Source of the DNA: Bacteroidota bacterium
Lineage (GTDB): Bacteria > Bacteroidota > Rhodothermia > Balneolales > HLUCCA01
Direction: 5' to 3'
DNA: 64,000 nt
Assembly: GCA_020832235.1 (NCBI GenBank)
Contig: JAFIEZ010000007.1
Location: 62,001 to 126,000 of the forward strand
Part shown: positions 26,467 to 35,602 of the stretch, in pieces
Layout of the letters: each line of letters starts with the position of its first letter
How positions within the stretch are numbered: the stretch's first letter is position 1
Notes under the pieces: model-generated
Told to the model about the DNA's origin: nothing
Seen by the model: only the letters and a program-made list of their open reading frames with translations
The model's database searches: none
Program-made: the position numbers and the translations under genes

Positions 26467-28386
26467 CTAAAAATGCCACCGCACGAAAGCTTCCATCGCC
26501 TCATACTCAGCTAAGCCGAGCTGATCGTAAAGGCGAGCCGTATTTCGGTTTCGGTCTTCAGCACGCTCCCAGAACTCCCGTTTATCGGTGCCCTGGAACA
26601 TCACATTGTCTTTCTGCGACTGATGCTTGAAAATAGCAGTACGCTTTCGAATCAGTTCTTCCGGACTGATCGGCACAGCCATTTCGATTTCCTCAATGTC
26701 CCACTCGTGCCACGCGCCACGATACAGCCACACCCAGCAATCTTTCATGAAATCCTCATGTTTGAGGTTCTCAACAGCTGCAAAAATGGCTTCAAGGCAT
26801 ACCTTATGGGTTCCGTGCGGATCGGCCAGATCGCCGGCTGCATAAATCTGATGGGGCTTCACTTTTCGGATGATGTCTTCTACAATTTTGATATCGGCCG
26901 GACCAACCGGATTTTTCTTCACCTTTCCGGTCTCGTAAAATGGCAAGTTCAAAAAATGAATCTGTTCATCCGGAATGCCCACACTGCGGCAACCCGCTTT
27001 GGCCTCGCCACGGCGAATTAGTCCTTTAATGGCACGAACAGCCTCACTGTCTACCCCGGCCTCCGATTTATCGTCAACAGCCGACTTAAACGTATCGTAA
27101 AGATTTTGCAGCTCCTCATCCTTCACATTAAATATTTCCGCATAATCACTGATGAAATCGGCAAAACGAAGTGCATCTTCGTCAAATACAGCGATATTAC
27201 CCGACGTCTGATAGGCTACATGAACTTCATGCCCCTGATCAACGAGTCGAATGAACGTTCCACCCATGGAAATTACATCGTCATCGGGGTGAGGGGAGAA
27301 AATAATGGCACGCTTCGGAAACGGCGCCTTCCGCTCCGGTCGATTGCTATCATCGGCGTTGGGTTTACCACCCGGCCACCCTGTAATGGTGTGCTGCAGC
27401 TGATTGAAAACTTTGATATTGATGTTATAAGCCGGACCGTGCTCGGTAACCAGCTCACCTAAACCGTTTTCGTTGTAATCCTCATCCGTTAGCTTTAAAA
27501 CAGCTTTGTTAACCTTCTGACACAGCCACACCACCGCTTTGCGCACGTTGAAATCATCCCAGTCGTGCGAACCTACCAGCCAGGGAAGTTTATTGCGGGT
27601 GAGGTAGGAAGCGGCTCCTTCATCCAAAATAAACAGCGTATTTTTGTGCTCCTGCAGGAAGGTAGCCGGAATCTGATCGTTGATCGGACCTTCAATCGTT
27701 TTTTGAATGATGGGTGCTTTGCTGTCGCCCCATGCCATGAGTAAAATGCGCCGCGCTCTCAGAATGGTTCCCACACCCATGGTTATGGCACGGCGAGGAA
27801 CGTTATTCAGACCAAAAAAGGTAGCGGAGGCATCTCTTCGAGTGACAATATCCAGGGTGACCATACGAGTAATGGAGTCGCGTATGGAACCCGGTTCGTT
27901 GAATCCGATATGACCTGTGCGACCAATTCCCAGAATCTGAATATCCAGCCCTCCGGCTTCATCAATCTTGCGCTCATAATCGGAGCAGAACTGAAATACC
28001 TCACTCTGGTCGAGGGTACCATCCGGAATGTGGATGTTTTCCGGCTTGATATCGATGTGCTTGAACAACTGCTCGTTCATGAACTGCACATAGCTATGCA
28101 CGGAATCGGCCGGCATAGGGAAGTATTCGTCCAGATTGAAGGTGACTACGTTTTGAAAGCTCAGACCTTCTTCGCGGTGCATACGGATGAGCTCGTCGTA
28201 CACTTTAATCGGGGATGAACCGGTGGCCAGTCCGAGTACGGCGTTTCGCCCTTCTTCCTGACGTTTTTTGATGATGTCTGCAATTTCATGTGCAACGGCA
28301 ATAGCCCCTTCTGATGGACTTCCCACCACTACGGATGGGATGCGTTCGTACATGGTTTTCTCTGACTGTGTAGCTTTAAGTGCCAT
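26467..28386 (-). CDS. nagB: Glucosamine-6-phosphate deaminase fused to a PIG-L-like deacetylase domain
   Basis: 639 residues, more than twice a simple NagB (about 265). Residues about 12-275 are the deaminase (GLATGSSPIKVYDELIR, FNLDEYFPMP, GIGRTGHIGFNEPGS), which converts glucosamine 6-phosphate to fructose 6-phosphate and ammonia. After a linker, residues about 365-639 resemble PIG-L/LmbE deacetylases, with the metal motif SPHPDDD and a later DPHGTH. Such two-domain NagB proteins are common in Bacteroidota. If the second domain is active, one protein could both deacetylate and deaminate an amino sugar phosphate, but that is inference. A later start at residue 12 (MYERIP) is also possible. 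Single-gene unit with its own terminator. Confidence 0.92.
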   Translation of the reverse strand: MALKATQSEKTMYERIPSVVVGSPSEGAIAVAHEIADIIKKRQEEGRNAVLGLATGSSPIKVYDELIRMHREEGLSFQNVVTFNLDEYFPMPADSVHSYVQFMNEQLFKHIDIKPENIHIPDGTLDQSEVFQFCSDYERKIDEAGGLDIQILGIGRTGHIGFNEPGSIRDSITRMVTLDIVTRRDASATFFGLNNVPRRAITMGVGTILRARRILLMAWGDSKAPIIQKTIEGPINDQIPATFLQEHKNTLFILDEGAASYLTRNKLPWLVGSHDWDDFNVRKAVVWLCQKVNKAVLKLTDEDYNENGLGELVTEHGPAYNINIKVFNQLQHTITGWPGGKPNADDSNRPERKAPFPKRAIIFSPHPDDDVISMGGTFIRLVDQGHEVHVAYQTSGNIAVFDEDALRFADFISDYAEIFNVKDEELQNLYDTFKSAVDDKSEAGVDSEAVRAIKGLIRRGEAKAGCRSVGIPDEQIHFLNLPFYETGKVKKNPVGPADIKIVEDIIRKVKPHQIYAAGDLADPHGTHKVCLEAIFAAVENLKHEDFMKDCWVWLYRGAWHEWDIEEIEMAVPISPEELIRKRTAIFKHQSQKDNVMFQGTDKREFWERAEDRNRNTARLYDQLGLAEYEAMEAFVRWHF

Positions 28387-28550
28387 AATACGTGAATCTT
28401 AGGTGTAGATGATAAAATCGGAGTCGCTCCGATATGATAATGATAAACTAGAAAAAAAGGTATTCGAAATGCAGGTAAGGTGCTTAATTCAGATGCGGTT
28501 TATGCTGCCAGCCTACCGGGGGTATCCGTGGAAAGATAAACCTCAGACGC

Positions 28551-28582
28551 AAAAAAAGGAGACCTGCCAAAGCAAGCCTCCT
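28551..28582 (-). terminator. Probable terminator of serA
   Basis: AGGAG (28557-28561) pairs with CTCCT (28578-28582) and an inner TGC/GCA extends the stem. On the minus strand seven T follow directly. It begins 12 bp after the serA stop codon. Confidence 0.65.
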
Positions 28583-28593
28583 GTCTAAATGTA

Positions 28594-30183
28594 CTAAGCC
28601 ATTTCAACGTAGTGTGCGAAATCTACACCGTCTACGTCGTCGATAGCTTTGAGTTCGTCTTTGTTCAGTTTCCGGTCTACACGAAATGCCGTGATGGCTT
28701 CCAGTCCTTTGGCCGACCGGCCCAGACTGAGCGCTGCAATATTCACATCCCGTTTCGACATTTCTGCACTTACTGCAGCCAGCATCCCGGGCTTATCGAT
28801 GTTCTTGTACAGAACGATAATCCCTTTAAGGGCCAGCTCAATGCCAAACCCGTCAATTTCCACAATTCGGTAATCGTTTTCACCAAACTGAGTGGCTGCA
28901 AAGTCCTTAAACTTTGACTTACCCTGAATTTTAACACGAATCAAATCAGAATAGGTCTTGGATGCCTTACTGGTTGTTTCCTTGAACTTGAGTCCACGGA
29001 AATCGGCCAGGTAACGGGCACTAATCAGGTTTACAGACTCCTCAGAGTAGTTGGTGAGATAGCCTTTCAGCAGGGAATCGGTTAACACTTCACCGTGCTG
29101 AGCACACTTTCCGTAATACTCGATTTCCAGGAAGTCGGTATTGTCGGGTACAACCTGAGCTACAAAATCACCCAGTTTCTCAGCCAGTTTCAGGAAGGGC
29201 TGTACTTCTTTGTTGGTGCTCAGTGCAATGGCCTTGCCGTTGAGCGTGCCTTTGAAATTCTTGAGCTCAAGGGTGTCGGCTATCTGATGAGCAATCTGTA
29301 CAGCCACTTTTTCCTGCGCTTCTTCTGTGCTGGCACCCAGGTGAGGGGTACAGACCACGTTCGGGTGCTTAAGCAATGCTTCGAAGGAAGCATCCGGCGG
29401 TTCCACGCTGTACACATCCAGGGCTACCCCGCCAACGGTTCCATCCTCAAGAAGACCCAGAAGATCGCCTTCGTCAAATATTCCGCCACGGGCGCAGTTT
29501 ACCAGGCGAACACCTTTTTTGAGTTTAGCAGCATTGGCCCGCGATACCAGTCCTTTGGTTTTCTCAGTAAGGGGGGTATGAACGGTAACAAAATCGCTCA
29601 CAGCCAGTAATTCTTCGATGTCAACCAGTTTTACACCCATTTCTTCGGCGCGTTCATGGGTGGTGAAGGGATCGTAAGCTACAACATTCATCCCAAATGC
29701 CAGCATACGCTCTGCAACGCCGGAACCAATTTTGCCCAAGCCTACAATACCCAATACTTTGTTTGAAAGCTCCGAACCGGTGTACTTTTTCCGGTCCCAG
29801 GCACCGTTTTTAAGCGAATTCACAGCGTTAGGAATGTTCCGTGCCAACGACATCAGCAGGCCGCAGGTATGCTCGGCGGTAGAGATGGTGTTACCATCGG
29901 GAGTATTCATGACCAACACACCCATTTTGGTAGCCATCGGGATGTCGATATTATCAACCCCAACGCCGGCACGACCAACAACTTTTAGGTTTGGCGCCGC
30001 TTTGAGCAGGGTCTCGTTCACCTTGGTAGCACTGCGTACCACAATACCATCGTAATCTTTGATTCTGGCCAGCAGCTCGTCGCCTGCCAGCTTGGGTTCC
30101 AGGTCTGCCTGTATACCGCGTGACTCCAGAATGTCTTTGCAATTCGGATCAATACCGTCTAATAATAATACTTTATATGCCAT
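28594..30183 (-). CDS. serA: D-3-phosphoglycerate dehydrogenase
   Basis: 529 residues, the long (type 1) form. It oxidises 3-phosphoglycerate with NAD in the first step of serine synthesis. The order is an N-terminal substrate domain, a Rossmann NAD domain (VGLGKIGSGVAERM near 150), catalytic residues in NCARGGIFDE, VEPP and TPHLGAST, an intervening ASB domain (about 320-450) and a C-terminal ACT domain (about 455-529: GIIVLYKNIDKPGMLAAV). The ACT domain normally gives allosteric inhibition by serine. It lies 18 bp downstream of engB on the same strand and may be the last gene of a purF-engB-serA operon. Confidence 0.97.
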   Translation of the reverse strand: MAYKVLLLDGIDPNCKDILESRGIQADLEPKLAGDELLARIKDYDGIVVRSATKVNETLLKAAPNLKVVGRAGVGVDNIDIPMATKMGVLVMNTPDGNTISTAEHTCGLLMSLARNIPNAVNSLKNGAWDRKKYTGSELSNKVLGIVGLGKIGSGVAERMLAFGMNVVAYDPFTTHERAEEMGVKLVDIEELLAVSDFVTVHTPLTEKTKGLVSRANAAKLKKGVRLVNCARGGIFDEGDLLGLLEDGTVGGVALDVYSVEPPDASFEALLKHPNVVCTPHLGASTEEAQEKVAVQIAHQIADTLELKNFKGTLNGKAIALSTNKEVQPFLKLAEKLGDFVAQVVPDNTDFLEIEYYGKCAQHGEVLTDSLLKGYLTNYSEESVNLISARYLADFRGLKFKETTSKASKTYSDLIRVKIQGKSKFKDFAATQFGENDYRIVEIDGFGIELALKGIIVLYKNIDKPGMLAAVSAEMSKRDVNIAALSLGRSAKGLEAITAFRVDRKLNKDELKAIDDVDGVDFAHYVEMA

Positions 30184-30201
30184 TTGATTCCTGTTCCAGT
30201 T

Positions 30202-30807
30202 TTAGTCTGTGTCGTAGTTGTTGTTAACGAAGTCCGATATTAATTCCCTAACCTGTTCGATGCCGTCTTTATCCTCTGATGAGGTAAGCAACACCGGGAC
30301 TTCCATGTTCATGTTTTTAAGCATTCGTCGGACCCTCGAAGTGGCCGTCTGTTTCTGATTTGCTGTTAGCTTATCTGATTTTGTGAGAACAATCGCAAAA
30401 GGGATTCCGTTGCTTCCCAGCCAAAAAACAAAGTCTTCATCCAGCTTTTGTGGTTCATGCCGGCTGTCTACACAGGAAATGACCAGCCGTAAGGCTCCCC
30501 GATTCTTAAAATAGGTTCGTGTTTCGGTATCCCAGCGCTCGCGTTCGCTCTTAGAAACCTTCGCATAGCCGTAACCGGGCAGGTCAACCAGAAACCATTG
30601 CTCGTCGATGCGGAAGTAATTCATCGCCCGTGTCTTCCCTGGCACGTTGGATGTTTTTACCAGCTTCTTCCTGCCAACTACGGCATTAATTAACGATGAC
30701 TTACCCACGTTAGATCGCCCCGCAAAGCACACTTCAGGCAAGGTCTCGGGTGGACAGTCTTTAAAAGCGGGGGCACTCAGTACAAATTCAGCGGTCTTGG
30801 CACTCAT
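30202..30807 (-). CDS. engB: Ribosome biogenesis GTPase EngB (YsxC/YihA)
   Basis: 201 residues. This essential GTPase helps assemble the large ribosomal subunit. G motifs: GRSNVGKSSLIN (G1), KTRAMNYF with the switch Thr (G2), VDLPGYGYA (G3) and LTKSDK (G4). Its start ATG overlaps the purF stop by four bases (ATGA), so the two are almost certainly co-translated, and serA follows after 18 bp. Confidence 0.96.
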   Translation of the reverse strand: MSAKTAEFVLSAPAFKDCPPETLPEVCFAGRSNVGKSSLINAVVGRKKLVKTSNVPGKTRAMNYFRIDEQWFLVDLPGYGYAKVSKSERERWDTETRTYFKNRGALRLVISCVDSRHEPQKLDEDFVFWLGSNGIPFAIVLTKSDKLTANQKQTATSRVRRMLKNMNMEVPVLLTSSEDKDGIEQVRELISDFVNNNYDTD

Positions 30808-32309
30808 GAATTTAAATCGTTTTCGTCTTTTTCGATGCCGTTTGTGACCGGAACCGGATAATTACCGGTAAAACAGGCCGTGCAGTAATCCATAGGCGAC
30901 TGATTGGCAAATTTCACAGCTTCAACAAGTCCTTGCGGCGATAAATAATGCAAACTATCAACGCCCAGACTCTCGGCAATTCGATTGATATCCCTGTCGT
31001 AAACATTAGCAATGAGTTCACTGGGCGATGGGAAGTCCATTCCGTAGTAACAGGGCTCAATTATGGGAGGGGAGCTGGCCAGAAAATGAACCTCTGAAGG
31101 ATTGGCTTTCCGAATCATATCAACCAGATGGCGGGAGGTCGTTCCACGCACGATACTGTCGTCTACGATGATTACGGGCCGACCTTCCAGCACACCCCGA
31201 ACGGTATTGAATTTGGTGCGTACTTTCAGTTCCCGCGATTCCTGTCCGGGAGAGATAAAGGTTCTTCCAACATAATGATTTCTGATGAGACCGATTTCGA
31301 AGCGACAATCTTCACCGAGTTTGTTACTTTCATTGGCATAGCCCAGGGCCGCCGTGTTAGAGGAATCGGGCACGGAAATAACCACTGGCTGCTTTTCAGG
31401 ACGGGCCTCCAGTAAGAAGCTGCTTATGGGATGCTCTTTAGCCAGTTGTCGACCGATGCGCCGGCGCACTTTATCAACGTTTTCACCGAAAATGCGGCTG
31501 TCGGGACGTGAGAAATACACAAACTCAAAAATGCATCCACTGGTAGGCGTTGCTTCCTGCCGCGGAATAAACAGCGACCGCATGTCCTGCTGGGTTGCAC
31601 TATGGCGATCAATAATGAGAATTTCACCGGGTTCTATATCGCGTTCATACTGTACATCATTGATGTCAAAGGCACAGGTTTCACTGGCCACAAACCAGGC
31701 GTCGTCTTTTTTGCCGAGTGCCAGCGGACGAAATCCGTTCGGGTCGCGCACAGCAATGAGCTTGTCGTCGGTTAATATCACCAGGCAATAGGCTCCTGTA
31801 ATTTGAGATACCGCATCCACTATTTGTTCAACCTGAGTAGACTTCTTACTGTGGGAAATCAGATGCAGGATGAGTTCAGTATCGGAAGTTGACTGAAACA
31901 GTACGCCTTCCTGAGTAAACCGTTCGCGCAGCTGCCGGGCGTTGGTCAGGTTTCCGTTATGTGCCAGAGCCAGGTTGCCGCCACGGTAATGCACGCGGAA
32001 AGGCTGGATGTTGGCCGGATTTTTAGATGAACCGGATGTGGAATAGCGGTTGTGCCCAATGGCCGAAGCGCCCATGAGCTTATCGGTAAAGATTTTTTTA
32101 TCATCAAAAACATTCAGAACCAGTCCGAAATCTTTATGCATGGGCATAACCGGACGTTGGTGGTTTTCATCGAATGTGGCGGTGACGATTCCTGCTGATT
32201 CCTGACCACGGTGTTGAAGGGCGTGAAGGCCGTAGTACGTGAAAACAGCTGCATCGGGATGATTGAAGGCACCGAAAATTCCACAATAATCGTGTGGCTT
32301 GTCTGGCAT
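30804..32309 (-). CDS. purF: Amidophosphoribosyltransferase
   Basis: 501 residues. It makes phosphoribosylamine from PRPP and glutamine, the first step of purine synthesis. The glutaminase nucleophile is Cys9 in DYCGIFGAF, which means an eight-residue propeptide (MPDKPHDY) must be cleaved, as in the Bacillus-type enzymes. The PRPP-binding loop is VIIVDDSIVRGTTSR. The CxxC at the end (YCTACF) and other cysteines could hold the iron-sulfur cluster of that class, though this was not traced fully. First gene of the purF-engB overlap pair. Confidence 0.96.
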   Translation of the reverse strand: MPDKPHDYCGIFGAFNHPDAAVFTYYGLHALQHRGQESAGIVTATFDENHQRPVMPMHKDFGLVLNVFDDKKIFTDKLMGASAIGHNRYSTSGSSKNPANIQPFRVHYRGGNLALAHNGNLTNARQLRERFTQEGVLFQSTSDTELILHLISHSKKSTQVEQIVDAVSQITGAYCLVILTDDKLIAVRDPNGFRPLALGKKDDAWFVASETCAFDINDVQYERDIEPGEILIIDRHSATQQDMRSLFIPRQEATPTSGCIFEFVYFSRPDSRIFGENVDKVRRRIGRQLAKEHPISSFLLEARPEKQPVVISVPDSSNTAALGYANESNKLGEDCRFEIGLIRNHYVGRTFISPGQESRELKVRTKFNTVRGVLEGRPVIIVDDSIVRGTTSRHLVDMIRKANPSEVHFLASSPPIIEPCYYGMDFPSPSELIANVYDRDINRIAESLGVDSLHYLSPQGLVEAVKFANQSPMDYCTACFTGNYPVPVTNGIEKDENDLNS

Positions 32310-32383
32310 GAAACGGATAAATGGGGGTGATTTTTCAGTGAAGCCCCAAATTACGATTTTACCTGCTCAATATGAACTGCTAA

Positions 32384-32893
32384 TTACATCATATATAGAT
32401 ACGGTTTCCAGGGCTCCTGAACACTGCCCATATACTCGCGTAAAAACATAATATGATTGGGACGAAAAGGTTCACGAAACAGGGGCATACCCGCTTCCCT
32501 GGGTGTTCGATTTCCTTTTTTGTGGTTACAGTTGCCGCATGCCGTCACCAGGTTTTCCCAGGAATCTCCTCCGCCACGGCTTCGTGGTACAACGTGGTCG
32601 ATGGTCAGATCGGATGTTTTACCGCAGTACTGGCACTTGTTTCCATCCCGTTTCAGAATATTCTTGCGCGTAAGCACAATATTTTTGAAAGGGATGCGGG
32701 CATATTTGCGCAACCGTATAACCGACGGGAAGGCAAACTCCGAGCGTACGGAACGAATTTTCCGCGCCGGATCGTCGTGAAGAAGTTCAGCCTTGTCCAG
32801 GAATATGAGCAACAATGACTTACGAACATCACAAACGCTCAGTGGCTGGTAATCCTGATTCAAAATCAACACATTACTATTAAGCATATCCAT
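32384..32893 (-). CDS. HNH endonuclease family protein
   Basis: 169 residues. The HNH motif appears in order: CQYCGKTSDLTIDHVVPRSRGG, NLVTACGNCNHKKGN. The two CxxC pairs should bind a structural zinc, and DHV plus N and H residues form the metal-binding active site. This is a widespread, chromosomally encoded short HNH family with the N-terminal motif VLILNQDYQPLSV; its cellular target is not established and there is no phage or restriction context here. It lies 74 bp upstream of purF on the same strand. Confidence 0.9.
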   Translation of the reverse strand: MDMLNSNVLILNQDYQPLSVCDVRKSLLLIFLDKAELLHDDPARKIRSVRSEFAFPSVIRLRKYARIPFKNIVLTRKNILKRDGNKCQYCGKTSDLTIDHVVPRSRGGGDSWENLVTACGNCNHKKGNRTPREAGMPLFREPFRPNHIMFLREYMGSVQEPWKPYLYMM

Positions 32894-32975
32894 GATTTTA
32901 TTGGACGTTAGTTCCGGTTAATCACGATGCTACCTACAATAATGTAATTTGAGAAGGATTACAAAAAAGGTATTG

Positions 32976-33830
32976 TTAAATAATTGCCTGCTGACGTGCG
33001 CTAATGGCCGCCGATTTCATATCGCTGTTGGTTTGAATACCGGCAATGGTAGATGCCAGCCGCTCATTGAACTCATACCGGCTTGCCTGCTTTCTGCGCT
33101 CATCAATAAGCTGAATCTGTACATTCCCGGAAGCATGAAGAAGCTTGCCTTCGCCCACGTAAAAACCGACATGGGTAATCAGCTTTTTGTCTTTGCCATG
33201 GAAATAGATAATATCGCCGTACTCCATGTCGTCAACGGTTATGCCCTCTTTGAGTGGAGCAAATTTGAATTGTTGGGATGCATCGCGGGGCAGGTGATAG
33301 CTGTGCAGGCTGTAAACCATCTGGATTAAACCGGAACAGTCTATACCCGAATCGGTTCGGCCACCCCAAAGGTAGGGGACTCCCAGAAACTGCATGGCGG
33401 TATCCATAATGGCATGCTCTTTGAGCTGGAGGGGGGTAATTTCAACGTCCCATCGGCCATCAGGCAATTCTGCATCAAAGCCGTTGAAAACAACCGGGGC
33501 CCCAACAGGAACAATCTGCTTGCTCTTGCCACGGGTAATACGATAGGTGAAAAACGGTGACCGAATGCGCTCTGGATTGGCTATCCAGGCCTCATAAGCC
33601 TCATTGGAGCTAAACCGCACCACCTGCCCCACACTAATCCAGCCCTCATAGCCGTCAAAGTCACAGGTGATTTTATGCCATCGCTCTACCGACTCGTGAA
33701 TGGTAACCGTTTCGCCAATCAGGGCCTGTGTTACCATCTCTGCGGTATCAGAAGCTTCTTTTCGTACAGGTGCTATGCCCGAATGGACATAGGCTTTTTT
33801 AGATAAAATTGATTTCGTAGTCATCTGCAT
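32976..33830 (-). CDS. SH3-NlpC/P60 family cell-wall peptidase
   Basis: 284 residues. Two SH3-like segments (about 10-75 and 90-140) precede an NlpC/P60 catalytic domain (about 155-270) with the Cys in GIDCSGLI, His in ITHVGFYV and the third polar residue in LLHASG. The family cleaves gamma-D-glutamyl-diaminopimelate bonds in muropeptides, like dipeptidyl peptidase VI. No signal peptide is evident from this start, so it may act in muropeptide recycling in the cytoplasm. Divergent from glutamate dehydrogenase, with 360 bp between. Confidence 0.9.
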   Translation of the reverse strand: MQMTTKSILSKKAYVHSGIAPVRKEASDTAEMVTQALIGETVTIHESVERWHKITCDFDGYEGWISVGQVVRFSSNEAYEAWIANPERIRSPFFTYRITRGKSKQIVPVGAPVVFNGFDAELPDGRWDVEITPLQLKEHAIMDTAMQFLGVPYLWGGRTDSGIDCSGLIQMVYSLHSYHLPRDASQQFKFAPLKEGITVDDMEYGDIIYFHGKDKKLITHVGFYVGEGKLLHASGNVQIQLIDERRKQASRYEFNERLASTIAGIQTNSDMKSAAISARQQAII

Positions 33831-33976
33831 AATATAGCGTAAATCGCACTTCTAATCTTGTTTTCGCTGTATAACTAACAGAAAAATAATATTGCCGTGG
33901 GTAACAACCATGTATTTCACGCATTTAAACCGCAATTTCATACCCTCACTGATCCAGCTTCAGTAACCGTAAAAGA

Positions 33977-33988
33977 AAAGCGCTTTTT
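33977..33988. promoter_or_regulatory. AAAAGCGCTTTT palindrome upstream of gdh
   Basis: The same 12-bp perfect palindrome as at the aldehyde dehydrogenase promoter, 49 bp upstream of a TAACTTTG box (34037-34044) that fits the Bacteroidota -7 consensus. A LacI-family site is the best guess. Confidence 0.45.
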
Positions 33989-34036
33989 TGATGTATATAA
34001 TATAACATTTTGATGCATACTTGTTTAAAATCTCCC

Positions 34037-34044
34037 TAACTTTG
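34037..34044 (+). promoter_or_regulatory. Candidate -7 box for gdh
   Basis: TAACTTTG is an exact TAnnTTTG match. No good TTTG lies 19 bp upstream, so the -33 half is weak. Transcription from here would begin just before the folded leader. Confidence 0.4.
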
Positions 34045-34064
34045 CACCGTTCCATCTTACTATG

Positions 34065-34147
34065 ATGCTTTCGGACTTTGATGCGAACATAGATGGGTAC
34101 CTGTGGTTTTCCGGACCATAACCTGTTTACTGCCAAACCGAAAGCAT
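34065..34147 (+). promoter_or_regulatory. Structured 5' leader of glutamate dehydrogenase
   Basis: ATGCTTTCGG (34065-34074) pairs perfectly with CCGAAAGCAT (34138-34147), extended by TTTG/CAAA after a 2-nt bulge to 14 bp, closing a 53-nt domain with at least one inner hairpin (TGGT/ACCA). It lies between a candidate promoter and the gdh start 43 bp away. It matches no riboswitch class I know. Confidence 0.6.
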
Positions 34148-34190
34148 TTCAACGAACCTATTAACTTTTACTTCAGTACACCTACCAATC

Positions 34191-35498
34191 ATGTCAAATC
34201 AAAAGGACTTGCTCAGTTCACCTTATTACAAAGAACCCGGCCCGAAACTCGATAAAGAGTCGCCCTTTGAAAGTATGATGGAGCGATTTCGCTTTGCTAC
34301 CGACCTTCTGGAAATAAAAGAAGGAATGTTCAAGTATCTGGCATCACCAGTTCAAACGGTCACCGTTTCTATTCCCATTATAATGGACAGCGGTGAAATC
34401 GAAGTATTTGAAGGCTATCGCGTAATTCATGATAACGTATTAGGTCCGTCGAAGGGAGGAATTCGCTACTCACCTGATGTTGACCTGGATGAAGTGAAAG
34501 CCCTGGCCGCATGGATGACCTGGAAGTGTGCTGTGGTAAACGTGCCGTTTGGAGGCGCAAAAGGTGCTGTGAAGTGTGATCCCCGCAAACTAAGTCAGCG
34601 CGAACTGGAACACATTACCCGGCGGTACACATCGGCCATGTTTGATGTATTTGGGCCAGACCAGGATATTCCCGCTCCCGACATGAATACCAATGAGCAG
34701 ACGATGGCCTGGATTATGGATACCTACAGCATGCATTCGCGCAGAACGGAGAATGCTGTAGTAACAGGTAAACCGGTACTTCTGGGAGGTTCACGTGGCA
34801 GAAAAGAAGCCACCGGTAGGGGTGTCGTTACGGTTACGTTGGCTGCGCTTAACAAACTCGGGATGGCTGCCAACCGCTGTACTGTAGCCGTACAGGGATT
34901 TGGTAACGTAGGCAGTGTTTCTGCGCTCCTCATGTACGAGCAGGGCGCCAAAATCGTCGCCATCAGTGACGTGAGCGGGGCTTATTACAACGCCAACGGG
35001 ATTGATATTTCACAGGCCATAAGCTACTCTGCCAACAACAAGGGTACCCTTGAAGGTTTTGAAGGCTGCGAGACCATAACCAATGCAGAATTGCTTGAGC
35101 TGGATGTAGATGTACTCATTCCTGCAGCCAAAGAAGACCAGATTAATCGCTACAACGCATCCAATATTAAAGCAAGAGTTATAGCGGAAGGTGCCAATGG
35201 ACCTATAACGGCTTCAGCCGATGCTATCCTTGATGAAAAAGGCATTTTGATAGTGCCCGATATTCTGGCCAATGCGGGTGGTGTAACCGTATCGTACTTC
35301 GAGTGGGTGCAAGACCGTCAGGGTTACTTCTGGACCGAAGAGCGTGTAAATCGCAGATTAAACCGAATGATGCGTGAAGCCTTTAACCTCATTTATAATG
35401 TTAAAGAGCAGTACAATATTACGCTGCGTCAGGCCGCCTATGTATATGCCATCGACAAGGTTGCCAAAGTCTTACGTCTTCGTGGCATATACGGTTAA
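34191..35498 (+). CDS. gdhA: Glutamate dehydrogenase
   Basis: 435 residues, a hexameric-type Glu/Leu/Phe/Val dehydrogenase. It interconverts glutamate with 2-oxoglutarate and ammonia. Substrate and catalytic lysines lie in PSKGGIRY and PFGGAKGAV; the Rossmann motif is VQGFGNVGS; ANAGGVTVSYFEW is the conserved C-terminal signature of glutamate dehydrogenases. The cofactor (NAD or NADP) was not decided. It is a single-gene unit with a long folded leader and its own terminator. The product links nitrogen assimilation to central carbon metabolism. Confidence 0.95.
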   Translation: MSNQKDLLSSPYYKEPGPKLDKESPFESMMERFRFATDLLEIKEGMFKYLASPVQTVTVSIPIIMDSGEIEVFEGYRVIHDNVLGPSKGGIRYSPDVDLDEVKALAAWMTWKCAVVNVPFGGAKGAVKCDPRKLSQRELEHITRRYTSAMFDVFGPDQDIPAPDMNTNEQTMAWIMDTYSMHSRRTENAVVTGKPVLLGGSRGRKEATGRGVVTVTLAALNKLGMAANRCTVAVQGFGNVGSVSALLMYEQGAKIVAISDVSGAYYNANGIDISQAISYSANNKGTLEGFEGCETITNAELLELDVDVLIPAAKEDQINRYNASNIKARVIAEGANGPITASADAILDEKGILIVPDILANAGGVTVSYFEWVQDRQGYFWTEERVNRRLNRMMREAFNLIYNVKEQYNITLRQAAYVYAIDKVAKVLRLRGIYG

Positions 35499-35518
35499 AA
35501 AAACCTAAATTTACTGTT

Positions 35519-35559
35519 CAGCTGCAGACAATCCATAAATTTGGACTTGTCTGTGGCTG
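35519..35559 (+). terminator. Terminator of gdhA
   Basis: A stem of CAGC, CAGACAA and TCCA pairs with TGGA, TTGTCTG and GCTG (15 bp with small bulges), then ATTTTAT. It begins 21 bp after the gdhA stop codon. Confidence 0.7.
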
Positions 35560-35602
35560 ATTTTATGTATATTCGAAAAATTCTCAATTCCGAAATGTAC
35601 TC

